Assembly: GCA_015067125.1 (NCBI GenBank)
Contig: SVNB01000004.1
Coordinates: 1 to 30,893 of the forward strand
DNA: 30,893 nt
Reading direction: 5' to 3'
Origin: Oscillospiraceae bacterium
Lineage (GTDB): Bacteria > Bacillota > Clostridia > Oscillospirales > Ruminococcaceae
Shown: piece after piece, positions 30,862 to 30,893 of the stretch
Layout of the letters: every line of letters starts with the position of its first letter
Position numbering within the stretch: position 1 is the stretch's first letter
Position numbers and translations under genes: made by a program
Notes under the pieces: model-generated
Databases searched by the model: none
The model's input: the letters and a program-made list of their open reading frames with translations, nothing else
What the model was told of the DNA's origin: nothing

Positions 30862-30893
30862 AAAATGCCCGCCGTTTTTTCGGCGGGCATTTT
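30862..30893. terminator. Hairpin terminator at the window edge
   Basis: Stem AAAATGCCCGCCG with CGGCGGGCATTTT around a T-rich loop. It probably ends a minus-strand gene just outside the window. Confidence 0.7.

Noticed and set aside
30561..30890. Minus-strand open frame of 109 codons
   Set aside because: Made of repeat units and hairpins (for example NPEGSL twice); no ribosome site or coding signature.

Overview
The window looks like chromosomal DNA of a clostridial Firmicute, probably an uncultured or gut-type member of the Clostridia. This is inferred from the 16S rRNA 5' end, the recA-recX-rimO-pgsA string, the darA-holB-ricT and trmN6-rsmI strings familiar from Bacillus/Clostridium, strong AGGAGG ribosome binding sites, frequent TTG starts and a Bacillus-type LexA box. 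I cannot place it to genus by eye.

Layout, left to right. (1) 1-327 is the 5' part of a 16S rRNA gene read leftward, cut by the window edge, with a near-consensus promoter at 517-545. (2) 683-4224 is a leftward recA-recX-rimO-pgsA operon with a LexA box and promoter upstream of recA and a strong terminator after pgsA. (3) 4449-4598 is an unrecognised 49-residue Cys-tailed protein on the plus strand. (4) 4655-7226 is a leftward acyltransferase-GltS pair. (5) 7227-7696 holds dispersed hairpin repeats. (6) 7697-17907 is a long leftward block: comM-like, short QueG-like, FemAB-like, Orn/Lys/Arg decarboxylase, darA, holB and ricT, then three separate 2[4Fe-4S] ferredoxins, an SPFH protein, trmN6 and rsmI. 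The ferredoxins and SPFH gene interrupt a gene string that is contiguous or nearly so in Bacillus. (7) 18117-21989 is a rightward block: FMN reductase-like protein, phosphoglucomutase, rpmE, YigZ-family protein and a YfcE-like phosphodiesterase. (8) 22030-24145 holds a leftward nucleotidyltransferase and a YgeW-type carbamoyltransferase homologue whose hallmark substrate motifs are gone. (9) 24377-26715 is a rightward cassette of a duplicated DUF1538 membrane protein and two different P-II-like proteins. (10) 26931-30147 holds leftward GTP-type PEP carboxykinase, tsaD and a 55-residue orphan. (11) 30200-30893 is a repeat-rich, apparently non-coding stretch.

Most genes are housekeeping: DNA repair, tRNA and rRNA modification, replication, lipid synthesis and gluconeogenesis. 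The best candidate for an undescribed system is the DUF1538 plus twin P-II-like cassette, with its own promoter and terminator and divergent from the degenerate carbamoyltransferase. By analogy with AmtB-GlnK and SbtA-SbtB it may be a membrane transporter gated by nucleotide-sensing P-II-fold proteins; its substrate is unknown. A second theme is a family of intergenic repeats whose hairpin stems change sequence but keep pairing. Three ferredoxin genes, each followed by a hairpin terminator, are also notable.
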